Of a DNA stretch of 5,259 bases, positions 1 through 4,842 are shown piece by piece. Below the pieces are notes generated by a model, which was not told the origin of the DNA, did no database searches, and saw nothing but the letters and a program-made list of their open reading frames with translations. A program made the position numbers and the translations under genes. This DNA comes from Alloiococcus sp035301245 (GTDB lineage Bacteria > Bacillota > Bacilli > Lactobacillales > Carnobacteriaceae_A): assembly GCA_035301245.1 (NCBI GenBank), contig DATGUS010000096.1, positions 1-5,259 on the forward strand. Reading direction: 5' to 3'. Numbering within the stretch: the stretch's first letter is position 1; every line of letters begins with the position of its first letter.

Positions 1-199
1 TTAGTGTTGCACCAACCATTAAGAATGGTGAGTTGAGATCATGAACAACGAAATAAGTCAATACAATTCCCAATAAAACTGTATGCGTAATAGCGTCAGA
101 AATCATAGACGAACCGCGCAATACTAAAAAGATTCCTGGAAGACTGCAAGCAATAGACACAACAACGGCAACTAAGCCTATTTGAACTAAATAACTCAC
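1..199 (-). CDS. mntD: Second ABC-3 family Mn/Zn permease, 5' part only (MntD)
   Basis: Only the first 66 codons are present; the gene continues past the left edge. It starts with GTG at 199-197, which overlaps the TGA of the upstream permease (GTGA, 4 nt). An AGGAGG lies 7 nt upstream (positions 207-212), inside the end of mntC, so translational coupling is likely. The visible part has a hydrophobic first segment (about residues 3-27) followed by LRGSSMISDAITHTVLLGI at residues 27-45. That is the cytoplasmic coupling motif of the ABC-3 (ZnuB/MntB) permease family, where the ATPase docks. A second hydrophobic stretch begins after it. By position and family it is the second transmembrane subunit of a heterodimeric importer, pairing with the adjacent mntC product. 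The MntD name follows the B. subtilis order SBP-ATPase-permease-permease. Mn specificity is inferred from context. Confidence 0.9.
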   Translation of the reverse strand, partial: MSYLVQIGLVAVVVSIACSLPGIFLVLRGSSMISDAITHTVLLGIVLTYFVVHDLNSPFLMVGATL

Positions 200-1110
200 A
201 AACTCTCCTCCTCTAACTGTTTAATCAAATCTTGACGCTGTCTTTTTACTTTCAGCGAACGAGCGATTAAGCCCTTATTCGGCGCAAAAAGTAAACTCGC
301 AAATAAAAATAAGCTTAAGACAACAACGATAGCTGGTCCAGTTGGAATACGAAGAGCTAATGAACTGATCAATGTTCCGATAACTCCGGATAAACCGCCG
401 ATCATGCCAGATAGTAACATCACAGGTAGCAAATTGTCGGACCACTGTCGAGCGGTAATGGAAGGCCCAATCAACAGTGAACTAATCAAAATAACCCCCA
501 CAGATTCGAGTCCAATCATAATTGTCATCACAATTAATAATGATAAAACAAATTGATATACAGACAGATTTGAATAAACCGTCTTAGCAAATATCATATC
601 AAAAGTCATTAATTTAAATGGACGCCATAAAATTGTAATAATCAGTAAAATAAACAAACTGACGCCAACAATCAACTGCACGTCACTGTTCAACATCGCA
701 CTAGCTTGACCGAAGATAAAATTCGATAAACCTGCTTGATTCGCATTAGCTTGTCTTTGAATATAGGTCATTAAAACGAGACCTAAGCCAAAAAACGTTG
801 ATAACGTTAACGCCATTGCACTATCGAGTTTTAATACTGTTTTTTGGCTAAAAACTTGCATTAATACCGTTGCAATTAATCCAGTAATGACCGCTCCGAC
901 AAGTAGCAGTGCCGTCACTTTCACTTGAATAAGCATAAAGGCAATCGCAATTCCAGGTAACGCTGCATGGCTCAGTGCATCACCTAGTAAACTTTCTTGG
1001 CGTAACGTTACATAAGTCCCAACAATACCGCTAGTGATACCTAATATCCCTGTTCCTAAAGCAACCATTTGAAAGGTATAGTCATTGAGTAAATAGCTTA
1101 AATCACTCAT
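196..1110 (-). CDS. mntC: Manganese/zinc ABC transporter permease, ABC-3 family (MntC)
   Basis: A 304-residue polytopic membrane protein and integral subunit of a high-affinity divalent metal importer. Around eight hydrophobic segments are visible, as expected for ABC-3 permeases. Family landmarks are LRQESLLGDALSHAALPG at residues 36-53 (ATPase-coupling region), LSNFIFGQ at 128-135, FDMIFAKTVYSN at 170-181, and SVGVILISSLLIGPSITAR at 203-221, followed by a Pro-Thr-Gly-Pro segment before the last TM. The C-terminus is a charged tail (KVKRQRQDLIKQLEEESL). The start is ATG at 1110-1108, with GAGGG about 8 nt upstream inside the end of mntB. The gene lies 4 nt after mntB and overlaps mntD by 4 nt, so it is a middle gene of one operon. 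The family is secure. Mn over Zn is inferred from the neighbouring MntR and the binding protein. Confidence 0.93.
   Translation of the reverse strand: MSDLSYLLNDYTFQMVALGTGILGITSGIVGTYVTLRQESLLGDALSHAALPGIAIAFMLIQVKVTALLLVGAVITGLIATVLMQVFSQKTVLKLDSAMALTLSTFFGLGLVLMTYIQRQANANQAGLSNFIFGQASAMLNSDVQLIVGVSLFILLIITILWRPFKLMTFDMIFAKTVYSNLSVYQFVLSLLIVMTIMIGLESVGVILISSLLIGPSITARQWSDNLLPVMLLSGMIGGLSGVIGTLISSLALRIPTGPAIVVVLSLFLFASLLFAPNKGLIARSLKVKRQRQDLIKQLEEESL
207..212 (-). promoter_or_regulatory. RBS deciding the GTG start of mntD
   Basis: AGGAGG on the minus strand, 7 nt before the GTG at 199-197. It sits inside the last codons of mntC (the Glu-Glu-Glu tail) and supports a coupled GTG start overlapping the mntC stop. 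Confidence 0.8.
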
Positions 1111-1114
1111 TTTA

Positions 1115-1855
1115 TCATCCCTCTTCTAACGCTTTTCCTGATTTAAAGGTCTGCTCAATTCTCTTTTCATCGAACACCTGACTAACTGGTCCTTGTTCAA
1201 TCACTTTTTGGTTTAAAAAGACAATCTGATCAAAATATTCCTCAACGGTTTGCAGATCATGGTGAACAACGATTACTGTCTTATTTTGCTTGGTTAGTTC
1301 ATATAACAGTGACATAATAATTTTTTCGGTTTTTATATCTACCCCAGCAAGCGGCTCATCCAACAAATAAACATCGGCTTCTGATGCCAATGCTCTAGCT
1401 AGAAAAACGCGTTGTTTTTGACCACCTGACAATTCATTAATCTGACGGTTCCTAAAGCCACTCATCTGAACAGCTTCCAATTTTTCTAAGGCAATCTGTT
1501 TGTCTGATTTTTTTAAGCGTTCTAACAAACCAACTTTACCATAGCGGCCCATCATCACCACTTCTAACACAGTTGCTGGAAAGTTCCAGTCAACAGCTTG
1601 TTTTTGCGGTACATAGGTCACCCGATCTTTCACTGCCTTGTAAGATTTATTTTCAAAATAAGTGATTTCACCTTTTAAGGGTTTCAAGAATCCTAGTAAA
1701 GATTCTAATAAGGTCGATTTACCAGCACCGTTCGGTCCAACAATGGCTGTCATTTTACCTGTTAAAAATTCAATAGACACGTTCCATAAGACCGGCTCAT
1801 TCCCATAAGCAACAGTCAAGGCGTGTGTATTAATCGCACTATTTGTTAAATTCAA
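1115..1855 (-). CDS. mntB: Manganese/zinc ABC transporter ATP-binding protein (MntB)
   Basis: A 246-residue cytoplasmic ATPase subunit that powers the importer. All nucleotide-binding motifs are intact: Walker A GPNGAGKST (residues 40-48), Q-loop YVPQK with Gln84, signature LSGGQKQR (142-149), Walker B VYLLDEP (162-168) with catalytic Glu167, D-loop AGVD (170-173), and H-loop His199 in VVHHDL. The sequences YVPQKQAVDWNFPATVLEVV and DEPLAGVDIKTE are typical of the Mn/Zn/Fe-chelate subfamily rather than of siderophore or cobalamin ATPases. The best start is TTG at 1855-1853, preceded by AGAGG at 1870-1866 (10-nt spacer). No in-frame ATG lies upstream, because the ATG at 1863 hits a stop after three codons. 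It begins 15 nt after mntA and ends 4 nt before mntC. The function is secure; the exact start is slightly less so. Confidence 0.94.
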   Translation of the reverse strand: MNLTNSAINTHALTVAYGNEPVLWNVSIEFLTGKMTAIVGPNGAGKSTLLESLLGFLKPLKGEITYFENKSYKAVKDRVTYVPQKQAVDWNFPATVLEVVMMGRYGKVGLLERLKKSDKQIALEKLEAVQMSGFRNRQINELSGGQKQRVFLARALASEADVYLLDEPLAGVDIKTEKIIMSLLYELTKQNKTVIVVHHDLQTVEEYFDQIVFLNQKVIEQGPVSQVFDEKRIEQTFKSGKALEEG

Positions 1856-1865
1856 CGTTTCATTT

Positions 1866-1870
1866 CCTCT
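1866..1870 (-). promoter_or_regulatory. RBS for the TTG start of mntB
   Basis: AGAGG on the minus strand immediately follows the mntA stop codon (1873-1871) and lies 10 nt upstream of the TTG at 1855. It also sits just 2 nt from an out-of-frame ATG (1863-1861), too close to use it efficiently. This favours the TTG. Confidence 0.55.
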
Positions 1871-2800
1871 CTACTCTGATTTTAACCCATCGACAATCGT
1901 ATCAATATTCGCTCTATACATATCAATATACGTATCCGTATCATCCTCGGGACTACCTAATGCATCAGAATAAAGTTCTCCACCTAATTCGACTGTATGT
2001 CCTTGTGATCGAACCGCTTCAATTAAGGCCTCGATGTTTCGCGTTGAAACTGAACTTTCAACAAATACAGTATTCAATTGTTTATCAGCAATAAAAGAAG
2101 CTAACTGGCTAATATCTCGTGTTCCTGCTTCGGACTGTGTATTTAAACCTTGAATACCAATGACTTCAAAATCGTAATCCGAAGCGAAATACTGAAATGC
2201 ATCATGTGCTGTAACCAAATAACGTTTGTTACTTGGTATTTCTTCTACTCGACTTAAAATATATTCATTTAATTCATCTAATTCTTCTTTATACGCAAGA
2301 GCATTATTTAAATAATCGTCTTTATGCTCTGGATCATGTTTTCCTAAAAATTCAGCTACATTATCAGCAGATCGTTTCCAGTTTTCGACACTAAACCAAA
2401 TATGTGGATCATACTCTAAATCTTCTTCATCTGATCTTAGTATCATCCCATCATCTAAGCCACTCGCTAATTCTAAAGTCGGCTTATCAATACGGTTAAG
2501 CTCCTCAAACACCGAAGAAAACATACCTTCTAAGTGTAACCCGTTGTAAATCGTCACATCTGACTGTGTTAATTTATGCACGTCTGATGCTGACGGTTGG
2601 TACTCATGCGGGTCCACCCCTGGTCCCATTAAGCTATTCACCTCAACGTGCTCACCGCCTACCTGTTCTGCTAAATCTCTAACATGAGAAGTGGTAGCAA
2701 CAACATTAATTTTTTGATTCATTTCATTTTCTGCAGACTCAGAGCTTACGCCGCAAGCACTAAGTAAAAATAGCACAAGTGATAATAACAATAATTTCAT
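1871..2800 (-). CDS. mntA: Metal-binding lipoprotein of the Mn/Zn ABC importer (MntA; TroA-like)
   Basis: A 309-residue surface lipoprotein of the cluster A-I (TroA/PsaA/ZnuA) family, which captures the metal outside the membrane and delivers it to the permeases. The signal peptide MKLLLLSLVLFLLSAC ends in lipobox LSAC with Cys16 as the lipidated residue. Predicted metal ligands, from family motifs, are His65 (GVDPHEY), His133 (DPHIW), His199 (TAHDAF) and Asp279 (ELYSDALG). VFVESSVSTRN and the acidic linker before DPHIW also fit. There is no His-rich loop of the ZnuA/AdcA type, which argues for Mn(II) rather than a dedicated Zn importer. I chose ATG 2800-2798 because GAGAGG stands 7 nt upstream. 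An in-frame ATG at 2815 would add MRGFT but has no Shine-Dalgarno sequence. It is the first gene of the operon, 15 nt ahead of mntB. Confidence 0.93.
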   Translation of the reverse strand: MKLLLLSLVLFLLSACGVSSESAENEMNQKINVVATTSHVRDLAEQVGGEHVEVNSLMGPGVDPHEYQPSASDVHKLTQSDVTIYNGLHLEGMFSSVFEELNRIDKPTLELASGLDDGMILRSDEEDLEYDPHIWFSVENWKRSADNVAEFLGKHDPEHKDDYLNNALAYKEELDELNEYILSRVEEIPSNKRYLVTAHDAFQYFASDYDFEVIGIQGLNTQSEAGTRDISQLASFIADKQLNTVFVESSVSTRNIEALIEAVRSQGHTVELGGELYSDALGSPEDDTDTYIDMYRANIDTIVDGLKSE

Positions 2801-2807
2801 AGTAAAA

Positions 2808-2813
2808 CCTCTC
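2808..2813 (-). promoter_or_regulatory. RBS deciding the mntA start
   Basis: GAGAGG on the minus strand, 7 nt upstream of ATG 2800. It overlaps the alternative ATG at 2815-2813, so that longer start cannot use it. This supports the 309-residue product. Confidence 0.75.
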
Positions 2814-2835
2814 ATTCAAATTACTTAAATTATAT

Positions 2836-2875
2836 TTTTAGTGTACCTTAAAAAATAATAATGTCAACACTAAAA
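2836..2875. promoter_or_regulatory. Inverted repeat, candidate MntR operator between mntA and mntR
   Basis: A perfect 9-bp inverted repeat: TTTTAGTGT at 2836-2844 and ACACTAAAA at 2867-2875, with 22 bp between the arms (arm centres 31 bp, about three helical turns, apart). Each arm also belongs to a local imperfect palindrome. The left one is centred on GTAC (2835-2854, 16 of 20 positions symmetric). The right one has the form TArTGT-TG-ACAyTA on the minus strand. The left arm covers the mntA -10, and the right arm lies between the mntA -35 and the mntR -35. DtxR-family repressors bind such AT-rich palindromes as pairs of dimers. Assignment to this MntR is inference from position. Confidence 0.55.
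2840..2867 (-). promoter_or_regulatory. Promoter of the mntABCD operon
   Basis: Minus-strand TTGACA (2867-2862), a perfect sigma-A -35, is separated by 16 bp from TACACT (2845-2840), a 4/6 match to TATAAT with the key T, A and final T present. Transcription would start near 2833, leaving a leader of about 33 nt before the mntA ATG. The -10 is covered by the left arm of the inverted repeat described below, and the right arm abuts the -35, so repression by a DNA-binding protein is plausible. Confidence 0.65.
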
Positions 2876-2876
2876 C

Positions 2877-2906
2877 TTGTTGTTTTATTACTATAAATTG
2901 TATAAT
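2877..2906 (+). promoter_or_regulatory. Promoter of mntR
   Basis: A perfect -10 TATAAT (2901-2906) lies with TTGTTG (2877-2882) 18 bp upstream as a moderate -35. The predicted start is near 2913, giving a short leader of about 25 nt that includes the mntR ribosome binding site. The -35 begins 1 bp after the right arm of the inverted repeat, so the same operator could control both directions. Confidence 0.6.
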
Positions 2907-2923
2907 AAAGTGACGAAGGTTAG

Positions 2924-2930
2924 AAAGGGG
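2924..2930 (+). promoter_or_regulatory. RBS deciding the TTG start of mntR
   Basis: AAAGGGG lies 6 nt before the TTG at 2937-2939. It places the start at residue sequence TPNKENFIKAIYEL, the usual N-terminus of this family. The longer in-frame TTG at 2877 would lie inside the promoter and has no Shine-Dalgarno sequence. Confidence 0.8.
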
Positions 2931-2936
2931 ATTTCT

Positions 2937-3590
2937 TTGACACCGAATAAAGAGAACTTCATTAAAGCAATCTATGAATTAAATGGGGCTAACCAGATAG
3001 TTCCCAACAAAGATTTAGCTCAAATGCTCAATGTCTCAGCGGCTTCGGTAACGGATATGAATGCAAGATTAGTAAAAGAATTCATTATTACTTATACACC
3101 GTACCGCGGCGTGAAATTAACTGAGAAAGGCATTAATATCGCCCATCAACTTATCAGACGACATCGTTTATGGGAAGTCTTTTTATCTGAAAAACTTGGC
3201 TATGAATGGAATGAAATTCATGAAGATGCCGATTTACTTGAGCATATTTCTTCAGATAAATTAATTGAACGTTTAGACGCTTTCTTAGGTCACCCCACGG
3301 TCGATCCACACGGCGATATTATTCCAAATCAACACGGTGAATCCGCCAAAATGAATCACAAACCGCTTGTCGAATTTAAAAAAGAAGATCGTGTTGTCAT
3401 TAAACAAGTAGACGATCAAAATGATTTTTTAAAATATTTAATTGATAAAAAGATTTCTTTAGGCGATCAATACCAGATTATAGATATTGATCCCTATGAT
3501 GGACCGTATACATTAGAAAACGATCAGCAACATCGAGTAGTGATTAGCTACAAAGCAGCTTTTAGAATCTTTGTAGCTTTAGTTGAGTAG
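2937..3590 (+). CDS. mntR: DtxR-family metal-dependent transcriptional regulator (MntR/ScaR type)
   Basis: A 217-residue cytoplasmic repressor that binds operator DNA when loaded with Mn(II), or a related metal, and shuts off uptake genes. The N-terminal winged helix-turn-helix (about 4-65) includes VPNKDLAQMLNVSAASVTDM and a wing around YTPYRGVKLTEKG. The dimerisation and metal domain (about 66-140) holds RRHRLWE (His76, Glu80), His95 and LLEHIS (Glu102, His103). It ends in the VDPHGDIIP motif (Asp123, His125). The remainder (about 142-217) is an SH3/FeoA-like domain, found in long-form ScaR/MtsR/IdeR proteins but absent from the 142-residue B. subtilis MntR. Asn7 stands where streptococcal homologues, as I recall them, have Asp. 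The start is TTG with a strong RBS. It is divergent from mntABCD with a shared control region, which strongly supports regulation of that operon and probably of itself. Confidence 0.9.
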   Translation: MTPNKENFIKAIYELNGANQIVPNKDLAQMLNVSAASVTDMNARLVKEFIITYTPYRGVKLTEKGINIAHQLIRRHRLWEVFLSEKLGYEWNEIHEDADLLEHISSDKLIERLDAFLGHPTVDPHGDIIPNQHGESAKMNHKPLVEFKKEDRVVIKQVDDQNDFLKYLIDKKISLGDQYQIIDIDPYDGPYTLENDQQHRVVISYKAAFRIFVALVE

Positions 3591-3613
3591 GAATCGGAAG
3601 GAGTAGAGTAGAT

Positions 3614-4639
3614 ATGGGTAGACGAGGAAGAGGTATGGGCGGCGGTGGCCGTTCAGGTAGTTTTGGTGGGAGTCGCAGTGGCGGTTTCCGACCTGGAGTA
3701 GGTGGTGGTCGCGGTAGAAGTGGTCGCGGACAGTCTGGCGGGTTCAGCGGACGAAACGTCGGTGGTTTCGGTGGGACAGGTTACCGTCGCTCTGGTGGGC
3801 TTGGCTCCATGCTCCCATGGTTTTTACTAGGTCGTATGGGTGGCGGTAGACGATATGGTGGCGGTCGCGGTGGATGTGGTGCCGGTGGTTGCTTGCTACC
3901 AATTATTGTGATGGCTATCTTTGGCTTCTTATTTATGGGTGGTCAAAATAACTCCACCACTCAAAATAGCCATGTTGACGTTCGTGAATCGACTATCCAA
4001 CGTGAACCAATTAGCGAAGGTTTAGTCAACGAAACCAGTTACTATACTGATCAAGTCAATTGGATTGTAAACGATAATGAGCTAATACCAGGATTACAAC
4101 ATTTTTATGAAAAAACGAATGTTCAACCACATGTCTTTATGACTGACAATATAGACGGTGAAACCAATCCGGATATCAATGATGTTCAAATGTATACTGA
4201 AGAATTATACGATGAACTTTTCGATGACGAAGCACATGCACTCCTTGTCTTTTTCGAAAATGATGCCTATAGTCAACAGGTTAGTTACCATACAGCAGTT
4301 GGGAAAGAAGCAGAAAAAGTCTTTGATGATGAAGCACAAGAAATACTTTTTGATTACTTAGATTACTACTATTTCTCAGATTTAAGTGAAGAAAGCTACT
4401 TCAGTACTGCCTTTAAAGATACAGCAGACCGCATGATGGATACATCTTCAGGTCTTTTCAAAAGTAATGAATCAGATAGTGGAGACGGCTTATTCTCCTC
4501 ATTGAACTGGGGAAGTATTGGCCTAGGAGTCATAGGATTCCTCGCTGTGCTCGGTATCATCATTTTTATTATGCAAAGACGACAAAAATCAGAAGAAGCA
4601 GACATCATCGGTAAAGACGATGATAACCTTAGCTTCTAA
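3614..4639 (+). CDS. Two-TM membrane protein with Arg/Gly-rich N-terminus and TPM-like acidic domain, function unknown
   Basis: A 341-residue protein starting at ATG 3614, with GGAAGGAG (3596-3603) 10 nt upstream, 23 nt after mntR, so probably co-transcribed with it. Residues 1-92 are almost all Gly, Arg and Ser with RGG/RSGG runs and two cysteines (88 and 93). TM1 is at about 93-109. An acidic globular domain (about 140-276) has LYDELFDDEAHALLVFFEND, a lone His/Gly segment YHTAVGKEAEKVFDDEA, and YYYFSDLSEESYFSTAFKDT. The layout resembles the TPM (YgcG/TLP18.3/Psb32) domain, but this is from memory of the fold and is uncertain. TM2 is at about 300-320, followed by RRQK and an acidic tail. Charge distribution predicts both termini in the cytoplasm and the acidic domain outside. 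I cannot assign a function. Its position between mntR and cadD could be chance. Confidence 0.85.
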   Translation: MGRRGRGMGGGGRSGSFGGSRSGGFRPGVGGGRGRSGRGQSGGFSGRNVGGFGGTGYRRSGGLGSMLPWFLLGRMGGGRRYGGGRGGCGAGGCLLPIIVMAIFGFLFMGGQNNSTTQNSHVDVRESTIQREPISEGLVNETSYYTDQVNWIVNDNELIPGLQHFYEKTNVQPHVFMTDNIDGETNPDINDVQMYTEELYDELFDDEAHALLVFFENDAYSQQVSYHTAVGKEAEKVFDDEAQEILFDYLDYYYFSDLSEESYFSTAFKDTADRMMDTSSGLFKSNESDSGDGLFSSLNWGSIGLGVIGFLAVLGIIIFIMQRRQKSEEADIIGKDDDNLSF

Positions 4640-4643
4640 ACAA

Positions 4644-4649
4644 TAAAAT
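4644..4649 (+). promoter_or_regulatory. Weak candidate -10 for the cadD leader transcript
   Basis: TAAAAT lies just after the stop of the upstream gene and 6 nt before the hairpin starting at 4655. A transcript would begin near 4656, right at the hairpin base. No convincing -35 is present 16-18 bp upstream (TGATAA-like only), so this is tentative; read-through from mntR is an alternative. Confidence 0.25.
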
Positions 4650-4654
4650 AATAC

Positions 4655-4713
4655 ACAAAGCCTTCTAGAATGAGCTCAAAGACTCACCGAATTTCATTTA
4701 GAAACTACTTTGT
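4655..4713 (+). other. Possible structured RNA leader (interrupted hairpin) upstream of cadD
   Basis: Nested complementary segments are ACAAAG (4655-4660) with CTTTGT (4708-4713), TTCTA (4663-4667) with TAGAA (4699-4703), and AATGA (4669-4673) with TCATT (4694-4698). They enclose a 20-nt loop that contains smaller TGAG/CTCA pairings. In total 16 Watson-Crick pairs are interrupted by one bulge and one internal loop. No U-run follows, so it is not a typical intrinsic terminator. AACTAC repeats at 4703-4708 and 4714-4719, 11 nt apart. The structure is AT-rich and might be fortuitous. It matches no riboswitch class I recognise. Confidence 0.35.
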
Positions 4714-4724
4714 AACTACGTTTT

Positions 4725-4731
4725 GAGGAGG
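4725..4731 (+). promoter_or_regulatory. Strong RBS of the small leader ORF
   Basis: GAGGAGG ends 6 nt before ATG 4738, an ideal spacing. It is only 1 nt from another ATG (4733) in a different frame, so 4738 is the favoured start. So strong a site in a stretch with no long ORF is the main evidence that the short ORF is translated. Confidence 0.65.
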
Positions 4732-4737
4732 AATGAG

Positions 4738-4812
4738 ATGCTTTCATACGTTCGGAATTACCCACTTGCGACAGCTAAATTAATGTGTCTGTGCTTCCCT
4801 AAAATCTGCTAA
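4738..4812 (+). CDS. Candidate 24-residue Cys-rich leader peptide upstream of cadD
   Basis: ATG with a near-perfect GAGGAGG 6 nt upstream opens a 24-codon frame ending in TAA (4810-4812), 30 nt before the cadD start. The peptide begins MLSYVRNYPLATAKL and ends MCLCFPKIC, with Cys at 17, 19 and 24 (C-x-C-x4-C) and two basic residues in the first 14. It resembles neither a TM protein nor a known toxin that I recognise. A Cys-rich C-terminus next to a soft-metal resistance gene suggests a metal-binding or translation-sensing leader, but this is inference. The codons TGC-TTC-CCT near the end contain CTTCC (4794-4798), which can pair weakly with GGAGG of the cadD RBS. It may instead be a chance ORF; only the RBS and location speak for it. 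Confidence 0.45.
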   Translation: MLSYVRNYPLATAKLMCLCFPKIC

Positions 4813-4830
4813 TTTATTTCTAACTAATAC

Positions 4831-4836
4831 AGGAGG
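4831..4836 (+). promoter_or_regulatory. RBS deciding the GTG start of cadD
   Basis: AGGAGG lies 6 nt before GTG 4843-4845 and fixes the start of the cadD frame. There is no ATG at the N-terminal end. Confidence 0.8.
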
Positions 4837-4842
4837 TTTTTT

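Noticed and set aside
1843..2094. Plus-strand 83-codon frame opposite mntA
   Set aside because: It lies antisense within a clear lipoprotein gene, has a Tyr/His/Leu-rich low-complexity product, and shows no RBS or family resemblance.
2829..2834. Perfect TATAAT on the minus strand as the mntA -10
   Set aside because: It is 27 bp from the perfect TTGACA, and the hexamer at proper distance (TATTTT-like) is poor; TACACT at 16 bp fits better, though a second weak start cannot be excluded.
2885..2908. AT-rich inverted repeat TTATTA...TAATAA around the mntR -10
   Set aside because: It is mostly the promoter's own TATA-like sequence and is expected by chance at this base composition.
4158..4361. 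67-codon frame inside the RGG/TPM-like gene
   Set aside because: Out-of-frame shadow of the real gene, with a Lys/Met-rich product and no RBS.
4396..4608. Minus-strand 70-codon frame
   Set aside because: Antisense shadow of the C-terminal part of the TPM-like gene, with no supporting signals.
4640..4724. Intrinsic terminator after the TPM-like gene
   Set aside because: The only stem (4655-4713) is AT-rich, interrupted, with a 20-nt loop and no following U-run; no other hairpin plus T-tract was found.
4733..4783. 16-codon ATG frame (starting MRCFHTFG) just before the leader ORF
   Set aside because: The GAGGAGG is only 1 nt from this ATG, too close for initiation; the 4738 ATG has ideal spacing.
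4776..4816. TAAATTA/TAATTTA stem between the leader ORF and cadD
   Set aside because: Seven A-U pairs across a 27-nt loop are too weak to claim as a feature.
4640..4842. CadC-type (ArsR family) operator or yybP-ykoY Mn riboswitch before cadD
   Set aside because: No TCAAATA/TATTTGA-type dyad was seen, and none of the conserved riboswitch loop sequences I know are present.
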